Positions 7,300-13,863 of a DNA stretch of 64,000 bases are shown piece by piece. Where the stretch lies: assembly GCA_910588875.1 (NCBI GenBank), contig CAJURT010000007.1, positions 1 through 64,000 of the forward strand. Reading direction: 5' to 3'. Within the stretch, counting starts at the first letter, position 1; each line of letters opens with the position of its first letter. Under the pieces are notes generated by a model. That model saw only the letters and a program-made list of their open reading frames with translations. It was not told the origin of the DNA and ran no database searches. This DNA comes from an uncultured Lachnospiraceae bacterium. GTDB lineage: Bacteria; Bacillota; Clostridia; Lachnospirales; Lachnospiraceae. The translations under genes and the position numbers were made by a program.

Positions 7300-7404
7300 A
7301 TGACAGAGGATACGCTTTTTGGATTGGAAGAACCTATCAGTTCAGAGACAAAGCAGCTTATTATTCCATTCCCAAAAGATAGTCCGCAGTTATGTGAAAT
7401 TTGA
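7300..7404 (+). other. 34-codon open frame of unknown status
   Basis: ATG to TGA, encoding MTEDTLFGLEEPISSETKQL and 14 further residues, with no clear ribosome binding site. The amino-acid composition looks protein-like rather than random. It could be the N-terminus of a lost gene. I do not recognise it. Confidence 0.25.
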
Positions 7405-7466
7405 GAATAAATTTTGGATATGCCGGAAATGGAGAGTTCCCCATCCCCTTAAATTATATGGTCATG

Positions 7467-7943
7467 CTAGACGGGAGAGGAGTGATAATGCTTCTTTCTT
7501 CTTGCCTTGCTGTATTCCGACAGAACATGAAAACAGAGATTGATCTCCTCATCGGAACAGGTTTCTTTTAAGAGCTCAAGAGTCTGGCCGAATACAACAT
7601 TGTCATAGTCTAAATGGGCCGCGTTCAATTCAACTCCTTTGGGAGTGGCATAGTACAATTGCTTTTTAAAGCTGTCGGGAGCAGTTTTTTTGCAGATAAG
7701 CCCTTTCTGTTCCAGTTTCTTGGTCATTATAGATATGGCGGCTTTTGTCTTGTCCCAGTCAAGGGAAAGCTCGGTCACGGTTTTTCCCGGGTGGTCTATA
7801 ATATATCTCAGCATATGGACTTCTACGGAAGTGTAGGTTTCTCCGGTGCCGTAATCAATGGGCAGGTTGGAGGCCATATAGAGCATGGAAGCCTGGTGGA
7901 GAATATCTGCCATGTCTGCCGCGCTATAGTTATAATTTATCAT
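7467..7943 (-). CDS. MarR-family transcriptional regulator
   Basis: About 158 residues with a winged-helix domain of MarR type: YTSVEVHMLRYIIDHPGKTV, TELSLDWDKTKAAISIMTKK (recognition helix), LEQKGLICKKTAPDSFKKQL (wing) and YATPKGVELNAAH. MarR proteins bind palindromes as dimers and usually repress a divergent gene, with release by a small ligand. I chose ATG 7943 (GGAG six bases upstream) over the ATG at 7955. The divergent permease promoter carries two 17-bp palindromes, the expected operators, so this protein probably controls the permease-MalY-RidA operon and itself. The ligand is unknown; an amino acid or a thiol compound is a guess. Confidence 0.88.
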   Translation of the reverse strand: MINYNYSAADMADILHQASMLYMASNLPIDYGTGETYTSVEVHMLRYIIDHPGKTVTELSLDWDKTKAAISIMTKKLEQKGLICKKTAPDSFKKQLYYATPKGVELNAAHLDYDNVVFGQTLELLKETCSDEEINLCFHVLSEYSKARRKKHYHSSPV

Positions 7944-8061
7944 AACAAACTCCATTTCCTTCTGGATTTCGTAAGATGATCACTGTAATTTCTACTATAT
8001 CAGAAAATTTCCTCAAAATCTATATTTGGAGAAAAATTTAAAAAAGGTGAAACAAACTCTA

Positions 8062-8118
8062 TTGACATATTCTTTTAAATGTGTTAAAGTCTTTAACATG
8101 ATGTTAAAGACTTTAACA
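8062..8118 (+). promoter_or_regulatory. Promoter with tandem MarR-type operators
   Basis: TTGACA at 8062-8067 and TAAAGT at 8085-8090 (17-base spacer) form the promoter of the permease operon. Two palindromes of the form TGTTAAAGNCTTTAACA lie at 8082-8098 and 8102-8118. Their centres are 20 bases apart (two helical turns, same face), and the first covers the -10 element. This is the layout of a repressor site, most likely bound by the divergent MarR protein. Confidence 0.8.
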
Positions 8119-8240
8119 ATATTGGAAGCGTGTACTAAGCGTTTATGGGATGGGAAAGGGGGAATGACAGAAAAGGAAGATATTCAAAAAGGAAAGGAAC
8201 AACGGGAAATTGAAAAGGAATTTAAACACAGGAGGAGAAG

Positions 8241-9440
8241 ATGAGTACACAACGACAAGAAAGCAAATTGATACGAAATTTGGGATTTTGGGATTTGATG
8301 GCCATCGCTATAGGCCAGATCATCGGCGCGGGAATCATGTCGTCAACAGGCGTGGCCATCGGAATGACGGGAACAGGCGTGGCACTGGCATTTCTGATAT
8401 CGCCGTTTTTAACTATCATAAGTATTTTCCCCGTAGCCATCTTAAGTTCGGCGGTTCCCACTACAGGGGGGCCATACAGATACTGCAGCCGCCTCATGGG
8501 AAAAGGGCCGGGGATGATCTATCTGCTTTTGCATACAACATCCTTTGGGGTTGCCATTTCACAGTATGCTTTAAGCTTTGGGGCGTATTTTTCCAGTATT
8601 GTCCCGGCGGTGGATCAGCATCTGGCAGCCATGGTAATTCTGCCCCTGTTTTTTGCCATGAATCTGGTGGGAACGAAGTCAGCGGCACTGCTTAACAAGA
8701 TTATGAGCGTGGCTCTCATAGGAGGACTGCTTCTGTTTATCGGATTCGGACTGCCAAAGACGGATATGTCCTATATCATGGACTCTAAAAATCTGTTTAT
8801 GAATGGTTCTATGGCGTTTGTCAGTACCCTTGCGCTGCTCAGTTCTGCCACGGCAGGAGCGCAGTTCATCGCGGAGCTGGGAGGCGAAGCCAAGGATGCG
8901 GGACGGACGATCCCGAAAGTCATGGTGGTATCTACCTTTGGCGTAGGCGTATTCTATGTACTGATAGCTCTTGTGGCATCAGGAGTGCTGCCTGTGGATC
9001 AGGTGGCTAATCAGCCTTTGACCCTGGTAGCAAAGGAGACCATGCCTGGCATTACCTTCTATCTGTTCGTCATCGGCGCGGCTCTTGGCGCCACCGCTAC
9101 AACATTAAATTCAACTCTTTCCTGGATCACCAAGCCCCTTCTGGTGGCCTGTGATGACGGGTTGCTTCCGAAAGATCTGGGAACGGTGAGTAAAAACGGA
9201 GTTCCCTATAAACTGCTGACCATGTTTTATGTGGTAGGGATGATACCGCTGCTGCTGAAACTGGATATTTCCGTAATCACGAAGTTCACCACGGCTAACT
9301 CTTTGCTGACAAAGATTATGGTTTGCCTGGCGTTATTTGCGCTGGCTTCCAGGTTCGGAGATATTTTAAAACGGTCCAGCCTTAAGATCTCTCCGGCCCA
9401 GTCCAAGGCTGTCGCGGTAGTAGGAATGATTTTTATATGA
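8241..9440 (+). CDS. APC-superfamily amino-acid permease, C-terminus short
   Basis: Membrane transporter of the amino acid-polyamine-organocation type. The first helix has the classical GQIIGAGIMSSTG unwound substrate-binding motif, followed by a TTGGPYRYC region. About ten to eleven hydrophobic segments are visible over 399 residues; family members usually have 12 and about 430-480 residues. The frame ends in GMIFI and a TGA that overlaps the next gene. The missing last helix suggests a deletion joined it to the glutaredoxin-like gene. The start has AGGAGG seven bases upstream. First gene of the MarR-controlled operon; with MalY and RidA behind it, the substrate is probably an amino acid such as cystathionine, cysteine or a related compound. 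Confidence 0.85.
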   Translation: MSTQRQESKLIRNLGFWDLMAIAIGQIIGAGIMSSTGVAIGMTGTGVALAFLISPFLTIISIFPVAILSSAVPTTGGPYRYCSRLMGKGPGMIYLLLHTTSFGVAISQYALSFGAYFSSIVPAVDQHLAAMVILPLFFAMNLVGTKSAALLNKIMSVALIGGLLLFIGFGLPKTDMSYIMDSKNLFMNGSMAFVSTLALLSSATAGAQFIAELGGEAKDAGRTIPKVMVVSTFGVGVFYVLIALVASGVLPVDQVANQPLTLVAKETMPGITFYLFVIGAALGATATTLNSTLSWITKPLLVACDDGLLPKDLGTVSKNGVPYKLLTMFYVVGMIPLLLKLDISVITKFTTANSLLTKIMVCLALFALASRFGDILKRSSLKISPAQSKAVAVVGMIFI

Positions 9441-9712
9441 TGTTCCATATTGTAGGAAGCCATCTGTGTCCCAATACCATTTACGCGATTACAAAGTGCA
9501 AAGATGCCGGAATACCTTTTGGCTTTAAAGATTTATCCGCAAGCCTGAAAGATTTAAAATATTTCCTGGCGCTGCATGAACATGACGGGATTTATGATCC
9601 ATATAGAAATATGTCCGGGAAAGAAGATTATGAAAAGAACGGAAAAATAGGGCTTCCTTGTTTTGTATTTGAAGACGGATTTAAGACCTTGGAAGACCTT
9701 GGATTTGAGTGA
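9440..9712 (+). CDS. Glutaredoxin/thioredoxin-fold small protein
   Basis: About 90 residues beginning MFHIVGSHLCPNTIYAITKC. The CPNT sequence sits where glutaredoxins have CPYC, so it is a monothiol or atypical redox site. The rest (DAGIPFGFKDLSASLKDLKY, then KIGLPCFVFEDG with a cis-Pro-like LPC) fits the fold. The ATG at 9440 overlaps the permease stop (ATGA); an ATG at 9437 is equally possible. No strong ribosome binding site is present, so translation is probably coupled. Placement in a C-S lyase operon suggests a thiol-related role, by inference. Confidence 0.7.
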   Translation: MFHIVGSHLCPNTIYAITKCKDAGIPFGFKDLSASLKDLKYFLALHEHDGIYDPYRNMSGKEDYEKNGKIGLPCFVFEDGFKTLEDLGFE

Positions 9713-9752
9713 AGCAATGAAAAAAGCAAAGGAATCAATGGAGGAAAAACAA

Positions 9753-10943
9753 ATGAAGTATAATTTTGAGACGGTACATAAAAGATTTCACACAGGTTCT
9801 AAAAAATGGGATGAGTTGTCGGCTAACGGCGTAGGAGAGAAGGAAGATATCATTCCTTTTTCGGTCGCGGACATGGAATTTGTGACGGCGCCTGAGATTG
9901 TGGATGCCATAAAGGATGAACTGGATCATTCCATTATGGGATATGCCAATCCTACGAAAGAATATTTGGATACGGTATGCCGATGGATGAAGGAGCATCA
10001 TGGATGGGATGCGAAGCCGGAGTGGATTCTGCCTGCCCACGGAATTATTGACGCGTTTTTTGACGCGGTGAAGATTTACACCAAAGAGGGCGAGGGAGTT
10101 ATGCTTATGACTCCGGTGTATTATCCCATGTACCATGCTGTCAACTACAACAACCGGGTACTGGTGGACTGCGCTTTGGTAGAAAAAGGAAACAGCTACC
10201 AGATTGATTTTGAGGACTTTGAGAGAAAAGCATCGGATGAAAATACGAAAATGCTGATTCTGTGCAGCCCCCACAATCCCTGCGGCCGGGTGTGGACCAG
10301 AGAGGAACTGGAAAAGATCGGAGAAATCTGTTTAAAACACCATGTGCTGGTGGTTTCCGATGAAATCCATTTTGATCTTATCATGCCGGGACATAAGCAT
10401 ATTGTGTTTGCCTCCCTTTCGGAAGAAATCGCGGACAACTGTATTGTGTGTACAGCGCCAAGCAAGACATTTAACCTGGCAGGACTGCAGACTTCCAATA
10501 TCTTTATTCCCAATCCGGATCTGCGGGATAAATTTTTCCAGGCATTAAAGAGATGCAATCCAAACCTGAAATGTAACATTTTAGGTTACCGGGCCTGCGA
10601 AGCCGCATACAAACACTGCGGACAGTGGCTTGAGGAGGCAATTTCCGTGATCGACACCAACAGGAAGCTGGTGACAGACTTTATGGCAAAAGAGTTCCCG
10701 CAGATTAAAGTAAAGGAACTGGAGGCTACCTATCTTCTGTGGATGGACTGGAGAGGCCTTGGTATTGACAGTAAGGAACTGGAACGCATTAATCATGAAG
10801 AGGCCAGGCTGTTTTTTGATGAGGGATATGTATTTGGTGCCCAGGGAGATGGTTTTGAGCGGTGGAACCTGGCCTGTCCTACCAGATATGTGGAGGAGGC
10901 ACTGGAACGAATGAAGAACGCTTATAAAAAATATGTGAAATAG
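9753..10943 (+). CDS. MalY/PatB-type PLP-dependent C-S lyase / aminotransferase
   Basis: A 396-residue class I/II fold aminotransferase-like enzyme. It has the MalY/PatB pattern: PFSVADMEFVTAPEIVDAI at the start, a CSPHNPCGRVWTREEL substrate/PLP loop, VVSDEIHFDLIMPGHKH, and the PLP lysine in TAPSKTFNLAGLQTSN. Enzymes of this group split cystathionine or other beta-C-S substrates to pyruvate, ammonia and a thiol. The start is ATG 9753 with GGAGG eight bases before it; the frame is open further upstream, but that part overlaps the previous gene. Second-to-last gene of the permease operon, followed by RidA, which clears the reactive enamine this chemistry releases. Confidence 0.9.
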   Translation: MKYNFETVHKRFHTGSKKWDELSANGVGEKEDIIPFSVADMEFVTAPEIVDAIKDELDHSIMGYANPTKEYLDTVCRWMKEHHGWDAKPEWILPAHGIIDAFFDAVKIYTKEGEGVMLMTPVYYPMYHAVNYNNRVLVDCALVEKGNSYQIDFEDFERKASDENTKMLILCSPHNPCGRVWTREELEKIGEICLKHHVLVVSDEIHFDLIMPGHKHIVFASLSEEIADNCIVCTAPSKTFNLAGLQTSNIFIPNPDLRDKFFQALKRCNPNLKCNILGYRACEAAYKHCGQWLEEAISVIDTNRKLVTDFMAKEFPQIKVKELEATYLLWMDWRGLGIDSKELERINHEEARLFFDEGYVFGAQGDGFERWNLACPTRYVEEALERMKNAYKKYVK

Positions 10944-10956
10944 GAGGAAAGAAAAG

Positions 10957-11325
10957 ATGGATATTATCAGTACGCAAAAAGCGCCGGGGGCAATCGGTCC
11001 CTATTCCCAGGCATATAAAGTAAACGGCGTAGTTTATACTTCAGGTCAGATCCCGGTAAACCCCGATAATGGACAGGTTCCCGAAGGGATTGCCGCGCAG
11101 ACGGAGCAGAACTGCAAAAATGTAGGAGTGATTTTGGAAGCAGCAGGAGCCGGATTTGGGAACGTAATCAAAACAACCTGTTTTTTAGCAGATATGGGAG
11201 ACTTTGCCGCGTTTAATGAGGTGTACGCAAAATATTTTGTATCAAAACCGGCGAGAAGCTGTGTGGCAGTAAAAGAACTGCCGAAACATGTTTTATGCGA
11301 GATTGAGGCAGTTGCTGAAATGTAA
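10957..11325 (+). CDS. ridA: RidA family enamine/imine deaminase
   Basis: A 122-residue RidA/YjgF protein. It hydrolyses reactive 2-aminoacrylate and related enamines, made by PLP lyases and dehydratases, to keto acids. Family marks: PGAIGPYSQAYKVNGVVYTS near residues 8-27, GQIPVNPDNG, the arginine in KPARSCVAVKELP that binds the carboxylate, and the C-terminal CEIEAVAEM with the catalytic Glu. A GGAGG site lies nine bases upstream, directly after the MalY-type lyase, and a terminator follows. The pairing with a C-S lyase that releases aminoacrylate makes biochemical sense. Confidence 0.95.
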   Translation: MDIISTQKAPGAIGPYSQAYKVNGVVYTSGQIPVNPDNGQVPEGIAAQTEQNCKNVGVILEAAGAGFGNVIKTTCFLADMGDFAAFNEVYAKYFVSKPARSCVAVKELPKHVLCEIEAVAEM

Positions 11326-11345
11326 ATGAGAAAGTAGCTAAGACA

Positions 11346-11376
11346 GGTAGAGTTGAAAAGACTCTCCCGATTTTTA
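11346..11376 (+). terminator. Terminator of the permease-RidA operon
   Basis: GGTAGAGT pairs with ACTCTCC (one bulged T) around a short GAAAAG-type loop and is followed by CGATTTTTATATATTTT. It starts 20 bases after the RidA stop. Confidence 0.7.
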
Positions 11377-11465
11377 TATATTTTCTGGTCAGAAAAAGTA
11401 AAAGTGAGAAGAACGGAGTAAAGAGAGAAATCTATGTTCTCATGATCCAGGACAGGGGGAGGAAG

Positions 11466-12110
11466 ATGGGATTAAAAAAGGTTTCGGCATGTTTTCTTGC
11501 TATGGAAAAACGTGCCTTAGAGGACGGGCTGTTTGTGGATTATGAGGCAATCACAGCTACGGAGAACTACTCGGCCGTGACCTGCACGGTATCCGAAAAG
11601 CAGGGTATCAGGAGGATTGTACGGATGGCGGCGGATAAGGAACTGTCCATTGCCCAGCAGTGCGCAGGGTATATGGCTTAGGTGCGTATCCAGTGCAACC
11701 GCGCCATGATTCCGTTTATCTGGGTAGCCGTTGTTTCGGATGACGGGAAGCAGACCGGATACCAGGTGGCTATTGATGAGAACCAGAAAAGGAATCCTGG
11801 AGATAAGAAGTATGCATGCAGCGCCCTGGTGCCAGGCAGCATGGAGGTTTCCCTTACGGATGATAAGATTAAGGATATCGTCAAGGTATTGAACGGGTTT
11901 AAAGTGGTGCCCAGGGAACCTCTTCCAGAGGTCAGTCCGGAGGATTTTTCTTATGGCAGCCGGATTGGAGAAGGAGGCGGATATGAACGGGATGGGGAGG
12001 GAGTTTACATAGGCATGCAGGAGGAGGGGGAACCTGGGGATGGTTCTTTTATCGCCATTGATTTTCAGCCCAATGGAGATCTTCCGGTGATTGATGAAGA
12101 TTTTTCGTGA
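11466..12110 (+). pseudogene. Unknown gene interrupted by in-frame TAG
   Basis: A strong ribosome binding site (GGGGGAGGAAG) precedes ATG 11466. The frame reads 71 codons (MGLKKVSACFLAMEKRALED onward) to TAG at 11679-11681. It then continues open in exactly the same frame for 142 codons to TGA at 12108-12110. The downstream part has no ribosome binding site of its own, only a GTG directly after the stop. It looks like a single ~214-codon gene with a nonsense mutation. The acidic C-terminal half contains VAVVSDDGKQTGYQVAI and ends in FQPNGDLPVIDEDFS. I do not recognise the family. Nothing suggests TAG readthrough by pyrrolysine here. Confidence 0.5.
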
Positions 12111-12271
12111 CAGACCGGTCAGCGGGTTTCAAGAAGATTTTTGGCAGGAAAGATGTTGTTCATAGAAATGCGGTCAATGTACGAGCCAGCCGTATTCCCT
12201 GCGGCAATCAAGATAAGAATCAGTACCTGATTATTGGAAGAAATCCGAAGAATCATTTGGAAAATAAGACA

Positions 12272-12294
12272 AAAGGCATTTCGGGTGCCTTTTT
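12272..12294. terminator. Bidirectional intrinsic terminator
   Basis: AAAGGCA (12272-12278) and TGCCTTT (12286-12292) around TTTCGGG, with Ts after it on the plus strand and an A-run before it that becomes Ts on the minus strand. It separates the convergent broken gene and the 153-residue gene. Confidence 0.75.
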
Positions 12295-12311
12295 ATCCAT
12301 GGAACCTTCCC

Positions 12312-12773
12312 CTATGTTCTGTCAGCAATGATCTTATCTGCAATCTGCTCCAAGGTGGCCTGCATATCAAGACCAACCAGATTGGGGTAAAAGATATAGT
12401 CGGTGAGATTGACCAAACCGGTATTGACCTTGAGATATTCCAGCCACCAGTCCATTTCGGCTTCCTCGTGCTTCAGAATCCCTAAAACGATTTCTTTGAT
12501 CTGTTCATCGGACACATTGTCCTTGGAGGGAGGGGCCATCAGCGCTTTCCTCACCATGGTTTCCAGACTTGTATAACTCCAATACCTCTGAAAATCTGTT
12601 ATCTGAAGCCTTTGATTTCCGGAAAGCCCCATTAAACGGTCTTGCAGTTCTGCCAGTTCCTCTCTGGCCTTTTGATCCTGCACGCAATCCCTTTCTGCCA
12701 TAAGGGAAGCGGCTTTTTCGATAATTTCCATGGCCATTGGAATTTTAGCTTCATCAATAGAAACCTTGTTCAA
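12312..12773 (-). CDS. Hypothetical protein paired with SMI1/KNR4 protein
   Basis: About 153 residues, mostly helical and soluble: IPMAMEIIEKAASLMAERD, then ELAELQDRLMGLSGNQRLQ, then EAEMDWWLEYLKVNTGLVNL. No catalytic motif or transmembrane segment is visible. I chose the TTG at 12773 because GGAGG sits eight bases upstream; the ATG at 12788 lacks a good site. It lies about 25 bases downstream of an SMI1/KNR4 gene in the same direction. Both may be immunity-type proteins, the second half of toxin-immunity pairs whose toxins are elsewhere. I cannot name the family. Confidence 0.6.
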   Translation of the reverse strand: MNKVSIDEAKIPMAMEIIEKAASLMAERDCVQDQKAREELAELQDRLMGLSGNQRLQITDFQRYWSYTSLETMVRKALMAPPSKDNVSDEQIKEIVLGILKHEEAEMDWWLEYLKVNTGLVNLTDYIFYPNLVGLDMQATLEQIADKIIADRT

Positions 12774-12798
12774 TCGTCTTGCCTCCATTTCTCAACGT

Positions 12799-13476
12799 TT
12801 ATTCGATCCATCCCATTTTCCGCCCCATAATGTCGGGGTTATCCGGCGCTTTTGGCAGCTGTACGGTTTCGGAAAAACTGAAATACTCTGTGCTCTGAAG
12901 GCCCGCTGTCCGGTCCGCCCAATACTCCAGCCAGTCCAGAAAATGGAAGGGCTTTCCTGTCTCCTTGTCACGCATGGGGAGGGTCCCACAGTCGTTGGCC
13001 AGGTCGTAATACCAGACCGTGCCATAGGTATCCGGATCCGGGCTGTTTACCACCAGAACACTGTCCATGCCGTCCCCTTCGGTACACAGGGCTATCAGGC
13101 CGTTATCAGCGGTATAAGGAGTATCCTCGTCATAGAACTCGTCCATCTCCTCCTCGGTCATGTGAAGAAAGTAGAGGATATGCTCCAGAGTGTAGGGAAA
13201 TGGCTGTTCCACAGTGCTTTCCTTCTGGTGCAAAGGCAGCAGGCCATAAAATGGCTGGCTTCCGGCGCTGGCGATGGTGGTGATGAAGCGGCGGTAATCC
13301 TCCGGCAGATGGATTCCCTTCTCCGTCTCAAAGGCTGCCACGTCCTCCTCCCTCATGGGCGGTTTCCAGACTGGCGGCCACTTTCCGCAGGAAAAGGAGA
13401 ACTTCCTGTCATGCAGGGCTTCGATTTTTGCCATAATATGAGCGATACGCTGGTCGTATTGTTCTGGCTGATTCAT
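12799..13476 (-). CDS. SMI1/KNR4 (SUKH) family protein
   Basis: A 225-residue SMI1/KNR4-fold protein. The diagnostic start of the domain is REEDVAAFETEKGIHLPEDY followed by RRFITTIASAGSQPFYGLLP. Further in is NGLIALCTEGDGMDSVLVVN and a WYYDLANDCGTLPM strand pair. In bacteria this superfamily is frequent as immunity protein against polymorphic (contact-dependent or type VII-delivered) toxins. No toxin gene is visible beside it, so it could be an orphan immunity gene. The ribosome binding site GGAGG lies eight bases before the ATG. A promoter is at 13514-13542. Confidence 0.82.
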   Translation of the reverse strand: MNQPEQYDQRIAHIMAKIEALHDRKFSFSCGKWPPVWKPPMREEDVAAFETEKGIHLPEDYRRFITTIASAGSQPFYGLLPLHQKESTVEQPFPYTLEHILYFLHMTEEEMDEFYDEDTPYTADNGLIALCTEGDGMDSVLVVNSPDPDTYGTVWYYDLANDCGTLPMRDKETGKPFHFLDWLEYWADRTAGLQSTEYFSFSETVQLPKAPDNPDIMGRKMGWIE

Positions 13477-13513
13477 TTGTCATTCCTCCGTGGATTATTT
13501 TTATCTGATTCTT

Positions 13514-13542
13514 ATTTTATCAAACTTTTGTATGGCTTTCAA
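13514..13542 (-). promoter_or_regulatory. Promoter for the SMI1/KNR4 pair
   Basis: On the minus strand TTGAAA (complement of 13537-13542), 17-base spacer, TAAAAT (complement of 13514-13519), 38 bases before the SMI1/KNR4 start codon. Confidence 0.65.
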
Positions 13543-13650
13543 TCAGAGGACAGCGAAATTAAAACATATCATTTTAAACAGGAACCATACATAGGATTCT
13601 TACAATTTTTCTCTGACGCGCAAGTAGTGGTTGCCGTTTTGTAAGAAACT

Positions 13651-13680
13651 GTGGTAGAATAGATCAGTATGTGGTAGAAT
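13651..13680 (+). promoter_or_regulatory. Tandem extended -10 promoter elements
   Basis: GTGGTAGAAT occurs at 13651-13660 and again at 13671-13680, 20 bases apart, each preceded by T. Each contains TGGTAGAAT, an extended -10 (TGnTATAAT-like). TTGCCG at 13631-13636 could be the -35 of the first with an 18-base spacer. They probably drive the radical-SAM / RNase G genes. Confidence 0.55.
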
Positions 13681-13710
13681 GTACGTGAAAATAAAATTGT
13701 TGAAGATTTT

Positions 13711-13804
13711 GAAAATCACCCGATTTTCGGCTCAAAAAAGGCCTGATTCGCCGACCTGGCAGGGACCTTATTTGCAGCAAATTTTTCAAAATCAACCGAT
13801 TTTC
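13711..13804 (+). repeat. Two copies of an 18-base hairpin repeat in a leader
   Basis: GAAAATCACCCGATTTTC at 13711-13728 and CAAAATCAACCGATTTTC at 13787-13804 differ at two bases. Each is itself an inverted repeat (AAAATC / GATTTT). The similarity extends on both sides, including a CAAAAAA run after each. They lie between the promoters and the start codon at 13864, so they would be transcribed. Confidence 0.6.
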
Positions 13805-13863
13805 CACGCCACAAAAAATAGTCCAAAATTTGTGCAATACCAACAAAAATATAAGGAAAAACC

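Larger units (their letters stand above)
7157..7466. other. 310-base stretch without a convincing gene
   Basis: Between the HTH-gene start and the MarR gene I see only a weak rightward terminator (7254-7277) and one short open frame (7300-7404). The base composition and lack of conserved frames fit debris from the neighbouring scar. Confidence 0.5.
13477..13863. other. 387-base intergenic region with divergent promoters and repeats
   Basis: No gene is seen. It holds a leftward promoter for the SMI1/KNR4 pair, two tandem extended -10 sequences pointing right, and two near-identical 18-base inverted-repeat units ahead of the radical-SAM gene. Confidence 0.6.

Noticed and set aside
8026..8244. 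72-codon open frame ahead of the permease
   Set aside because: It spans the promoter and both operators and lacks a ribosome binding site.
11679..11681. TAG as a pyrrolysine codon
   Set aside because: The protein is not a methylamine methyltransferase and no pyl gene is in the window; a nonsense mutation is simpler.
12107..12485. Short plus-strand frames after the broken gene
   Set aside because: No ribosome binding site, they cross a terminator and the 3' part of a minus-strand gene.
13681..13863. T-box or cobalamin riboswitch before the radical-SAM gene
   Set aside because: No AGGGTGGNACCGCG antiterminator motif or B12-box is present; only the repeated AT-rich hairpins are seen.
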